A stretch of DNA of 51,157 bases from Elusimicrobia bacterium GWA2_66_18 (GTDB taxonomy: Bacteria; Elusimicrobiota; Elusimicrobia; UBA1565; UBA9628): positions 106,434 through 157,590 of the forward strand of contig MGTX01000004.1 of the NCBI GenBank assembly GCA_001799675.1, given 5' to 3'. Under the pieces are notes generated by a model. It saw only the letters and a list, made by a program, of their open reading frames with translations. It was not told where the DNA came from and searched no databases. Below are positions 48,659-51,157 of this stretch, piece after piece. The position numbers and the translations under genes were made by a program. Position 1 is the stretch's first letter; each line of letters begins with the position of its first letter.

Positions 48659-50612
48659 TGATGCCCGGAGCCCGGATGCGGATCAGATAAAGCCCGCTGG
48701 CGAGGGTCTCTCCCCTCTCGCTGCGTCCCGTCCAACTCCAAGTCCGCACTCCGACGCCGGCATCCTCGTCCGCCACGGTCTTGACTAGGGTCGCGTCCGT
48801 GGTGAAGACCTGAATCTTGACGCGGCCGGCGTTCTTGAGCGTCAAGCGCACCGTCGCCTTGCCCGCCTGGGTCGGGTCGAAGACCCCGTTCCAGACGGCG
48901 GCCTCGCCTCCGGCGGGGATGACGTTGAGTTCGCGAAAATCCCAGACCACGAGGTCCCTCGTCGTGACGAACACGGTATCGTCGAGCGTGATCCTCAGCT
49001 TCACCTGCGAGGCCAGGGGATAGTTGATCGAGATATTTCCAAGTTGGACGCCCCCCGCGACGTTGACCTGCCCCGTCACCGTGAAAGAAACGGTGTTGCC
49101 GGCGCCGAGTTCCCGGTTGAACTGGTCCGTCAGAAAGATCCGGACCTGCGGAGGGGCGAAGTCGGATGAGATCTGGACCGAGAACGCGTTGAGCGCGTAG
49201 CCGTTCTGCACGAAACGATCGTTGGGATTATCGGAAAAGACGACGACGTCGGGTGCGTTCGAGGCCGATTTCAAGACGTTGAGGCGTCCCGCGCCCAATT
49301 TGCCGACCAAAGTCGGATTCTGAGCGTTGATATTATCGGCGCCGGCGGTCAAGAGATCGCGAACCGAGGAGGCAAGCGCGCTCGGCGAGCGGGAAAGGAT
49401 CAATCCCGCCGCGCCCGCCACCATGGGACAGGCCATCGAAGTGCCGCTCATAAGCGCCGTCCCCCCTCCCTTCGCGGTGGACAGGATGTCTTTGCCGGGA
49501 GCGCAGAGCGTCACCCAGTTCCCCCGATTGGAGAAGGAGGCCAATTGATCTTTATAATCGGTGGCGCAGACGGCGATGACGTCGGAATAGGCCGCGGGGT
49601 AGAACGGCGTCTCATTGCCGTCGTTTCCGGCGGCCGCAACCACGAGCGCTCCCAAACCGACGGCATAGTCGACGGCGGCCTTCACGGCAGGGTCGTCCGT
49701 CGTCCCTCCCAGGGACATGTTGATGACTTTGGCGCCGTTGTCGGCGGCGTACTGAAGGCCGCCGGCGATCGCGGAATCGGGGCATCCGGCGCCGCCGCAG
49801 ACCCTGACGGGCATGACCGCGGCCCGCCACATGAGCCCCGTCGTCGACGCGCCGTTGTCGCCCTCGGCCGCGATGATGCCGGCCACGTGGGTCCCATGGC
49901 CTTCGGTGTCGTCGGGGTCGGCGTCGTCGTCGATGTAATCGTAGCCTGCGATGCGGTTGGCGGCGAGGTCCGCATGGGTCTTAGAGACGCCGGTGTCCAG
50001 GATCGCGATCTTGATCGCGGACGAACCGGTAGTCCGGTCCCACGCGAAGGTGGCCTTGACGTCCGCGCCGGCGGTCCCTCCCGTTTGGCCGGTGTTCTTG
50101 AGATGCCACTGCTGGGAGAAGTCGGGGTCGTTCGGCGTCGTCTCCAACACTCTCGAGAGATAGTCCGGCCCGGCGTATTCGATGAGGGGCTCCGACTTCA
50201 GACTCTCGGCGAATTGCTCGACGTCGATGGAAGGCGGGGCCTCCAGAACGCTCCAATCATAGAGATCGGGAACGAAGACGTCGCGTTTGAGAAGAGACGA
50301 ATAACGGACGACCGAGTGATCGGAAACGTCCGAAAAGATCTTCTTGAGGCTGATGACCCCGTAGCGGGAAAGAAGACCTCCCAATTCGCCGGGGAGCCGG
50401 GCGAACTGGGTCGTCGAGACTTTCCCCGTGACCCCGGACGCCAGCCTGCGGAACTTCACGATGACGCGCCCCGGAACGTATCCCGGCGCGGACCGCGGGG
50501 CCTGAGAAAACGCCGGCCCCCCAAGGAACAGCAGCGCCAGGCACGCCGGGAGATTTCGGGCCCGCGTCAGCCCTCCCGGCCCAGCATGACGATCAGAGGT
50601 TCTTCCGGGCAC
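48627..50612 (-). CDS. secreted S8 subtilisin-like protease with C-terminal sorting-like domain
   Basis: About 661 aa from GTG 50612; a CTG at 50570 in a CTGA overlap with the CheX stop would give a shorter, neat signal peptide (core CLALLFLGG). After a propeptide-like part (about 40-165, PGRVIVKFR...), the catalytic triad is D206 (ILDTGVSKTHAD), H239 (GHGTHVAG) and S392 (SGTSMACP). The last 190 residues are beta-sandwich, ending LASGLYLIRIRAPG ... KKAILVK, like the FlgD-Ig or type IX sorting (CTD) domains. Likely exported and perhaps surface-anchored with help of the overlapping PorV-like gene. Confidence 0.88.
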   Translation of the reverse strand: MPGRTSDRHAGPGGLTRARNLPACLALLFLGGPAFSQAPRSAPGYVPGRVIVKFRRLASGVTGKVSTTQFARLPGELGGLLSRYGVISLKKIFSDVSDHSVVRYSSLLKRDVFVPDLYDWSVLEAPPSIDVEQFAESLKSEPLIEYAGPDYLSRVLETTPNDPDFSQQWHLKNTGQTGGTAGADVKATFAWDRTTGSSAIKIAILDTGVSKTHADLAANRIAGYDYIDDDADPDDTEGHGTHVAGIIAAEGDNGASTTGLMWRAAVMPVRVCGGAGCPDSAIAGGLQYAADNGAKVINMSLGGTTDDPAVKAAVDYAVGLGALVVAAAGNDGNETPFYPAAYSDVIAVCATDYKDQLASFSNRGNWVTLCAPGKDILSTAKGGGTALMSGTSMACPMVAGAAGLILSRSPSALASSVRDLLTAGADNINAQNPTLVGKLGAGRLNVLKSASNAPDVVVFSDNPNDRFVQNGYALNAFSVQISSDFAPPQVRIFLTDQFNRELGAGNTVSFTVTGQVNVAGGVQLGNISINYPLASQVKLRITLDDTVFVTTRDLVVWDFRELNVIPAGGEAAVWNGVFDPTQAGKATVRLTLKNAGRVKIQVFTTDATLVKTVADEDAGVGVRTWSWTGRSERGETLASGLYLIRIRAPGINETKKAILVK

Positions 50613-51010
50613 GAGAAGGTCTCCGATTGGGAGACAGCCAAGTGCGGGATGCGGACCCTGAAATTCGACCCGCGCACGACCGTCGGCAGGGACAAGATCA
50701 GCCCCGCGCGCAAGTGGGGCTTGAGATTTCCCGCGATGACGTTGGCCAACTCCCCCAGGGCGTCCTCGGCGTCCGGGCCCCAACGGATCGCCTTGTCGCC
50801 CAGCATCGCCCCGGCGGCCTGAAGGGCGAGTTCCTCGCCCAGGCGCAGGAACACGACCATGCGATCCTCGTCCGCGCTCAGGCAGACCATAGCGACGATG
50901 GGTTGAAACTCGGGAGCGTCTCCGCCCGGGCGCACGTCGAGGCCGGTCATCGCCTTGAAAACGCTCGACATCACCTCCGCCAACACGCTGCTTTCCACCA
51001 GCAAGCTCAT
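50567..51010 (-). CDS. CheX-like CheY-P phosphatase domain protein (copy 2)
   Basis: 147 aa, same length as copy 1 and mostly identical in its second half; active-site helix DALGELANVIAGNLKPHLRAG. Differences cluster in the middle (MVCLSADEDRMVVFLRLGEE). The stop codon overlaps the alternative start of the protease. Purine-rich ribosome site precedes the ATG. Copy 2 is the first gene of the minus-strand unit and the two copies flank the protease/PorV pair. Confidence 0.85.
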   Translation of the reverse strand: MSLLVESSVLAEVMSSVFKAMTGLDVRPGGDAPEFQPIVAMVCLSADEDRMVVFLRLGEELALQAAGAMLGDKAIRWGPDAEDALGELANVIAGNLKPHLRAGLILSLPTVVRGSNFRVRIPHLAVSQSETFSCPEEPLIVMLGREG

Positions 51011-51119
51011 GAAACCCCCCTCTCATTGAGTCGCTCGTCCAGACGCATCTCTTCATGTCGGTGCGACTCTGAACCCACGCGGAGCGTCCCGGCTTTCGCT
51101 CTTGGTATAAAAGCATTTT

Positions 51120-51128
51120 TGCTATAAT
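51120..51128 (+). promoter_or_regulatory. promoter of the tRNA gene at the right edge
   Basis: TGCTATAAT, a perfect -10 box with TGC extension and T run ahead. Predicted start near 51135, seven bases before the tRNA 5' end. A weak -35 candidate (TTGGTA, 51102-51107) has a short 15-base spacer. Confidence 0.7.
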
Positions 51129-51141
51129 TATTTAGGTTTGG

Positions 51142-51157
51142 GAGCTCGTAGCTCAGG
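51142..51157 (+). tRNA. 5' part of a tRNA gene (cut by window edge)
   Basis: GAGCTCG acceptor arm followed by TAGCTCAGG, the standard T8-A9-D-stem start. The anticodon lies beyond the window, so identity is unknown. Confidence 0.65.

Noticed and set aside
48627..51116. An 829-codon frame that would extend the S8 protease upstream through the second CheX gene
   Set aside because: The extension is low-complexity Arg/Gly sequence out of frame with the well-conserved CheX gene; the signal peptide starts only near 50570-50612.

Overview
The window is GC-rich bacterial chromosome with tightly packed genes, many sharing ATGA, GTGA or TAATG stop/start overlaps. It looks like a diderm: FtsQ/FtsA/FtsZ, two outer-membrane beta-barrels with signal peptides and C-terminal Phe, a PorV-type barrel, and a PilT pilus motor. 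The gene content (BatA-E stress cluster, cmk-plsC-rpsA, short dcw remnant, PorV plus secreted S8 protease, many TPR proteins) would fit a free-living Elusimicrobiota-like lineage. That placement is inferred from gene content and protein style, not from a phylogeny.

Layout. (1) 1-9040, + strand: two HEAT-repeat proteins, MoxR ATPase, DUF58 protein, a DUF4381-like membrane protein, BatA, a BatB-BatC fusion, BatD and BatE. A near-perfect 33-bp-arm palindrome sits between moxR and the DUF58 gene. (2) 9061-21971: a secreted Ala/Pro/Lys-rich protein (- strand), an orphan GAF protein, Fur, a degenerate spermidine-synthase-like membrane protein, ASCH, MiaB, PilZ, MiaA, a spermidine-synthase-like enzyme, HflX, GpsA, DUF151 nuclease, HU, MerR-type regulator, two tRNA-Pro genes, a group-2 sigma factor and Apt. 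(3) 21978-24503: tRNA-Arg, a YfgM-like TPR protein, and an outer-membrane barrel with a strong promoter, a structured 5' leader and a bidirectional terminator. (4) 24521-28530: a lower-GC signalling block (hybrid kinase, two single-domain receivers) and a conserved DUF5674 two-gene unit. (5) 28572-31486: a second barrel, a decayed GxxExxY fragment, an AT-rich stretch with repeated GACATA motifs in front of a winged-helix-like protein, and a gene-free repeat/hairpin region. (6) 31487-44288, - strand: one apparent 14-gene operon, murB-ftsQ-ftsA-ftsZ-pilT-dNK-pgeF-hisC-cmk-plsC-rpsA-TPR-lysA-small membrane protein, ending in an elaborate terminator-like inverted repeat. (7) 44325-51157: a rhomboid-like membrane protein and a secreted glycosidase-like protein (+), then a - strand unit CheX - S8 protease - PorV-like barrel - CheX - receiver, and the first bases of a tRNA gene with its own promoter.

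Themes. MiaA and MiaB make consecutive steps of the same tRNA-37 modification. Three or more receivers and two CheX phosphatase paralogues suggest CheY-type signalling, possibly to pili (PilT). The protease/PorV pair resembles a type IX secretion substrate and its shuttle. Many genes show an extended -10 box (TGnTAnnnT) 5-8 nt before the start codon, which predicts leaderless mRNAs. All functional calls come from reading motifs by eye; no database search was possible.
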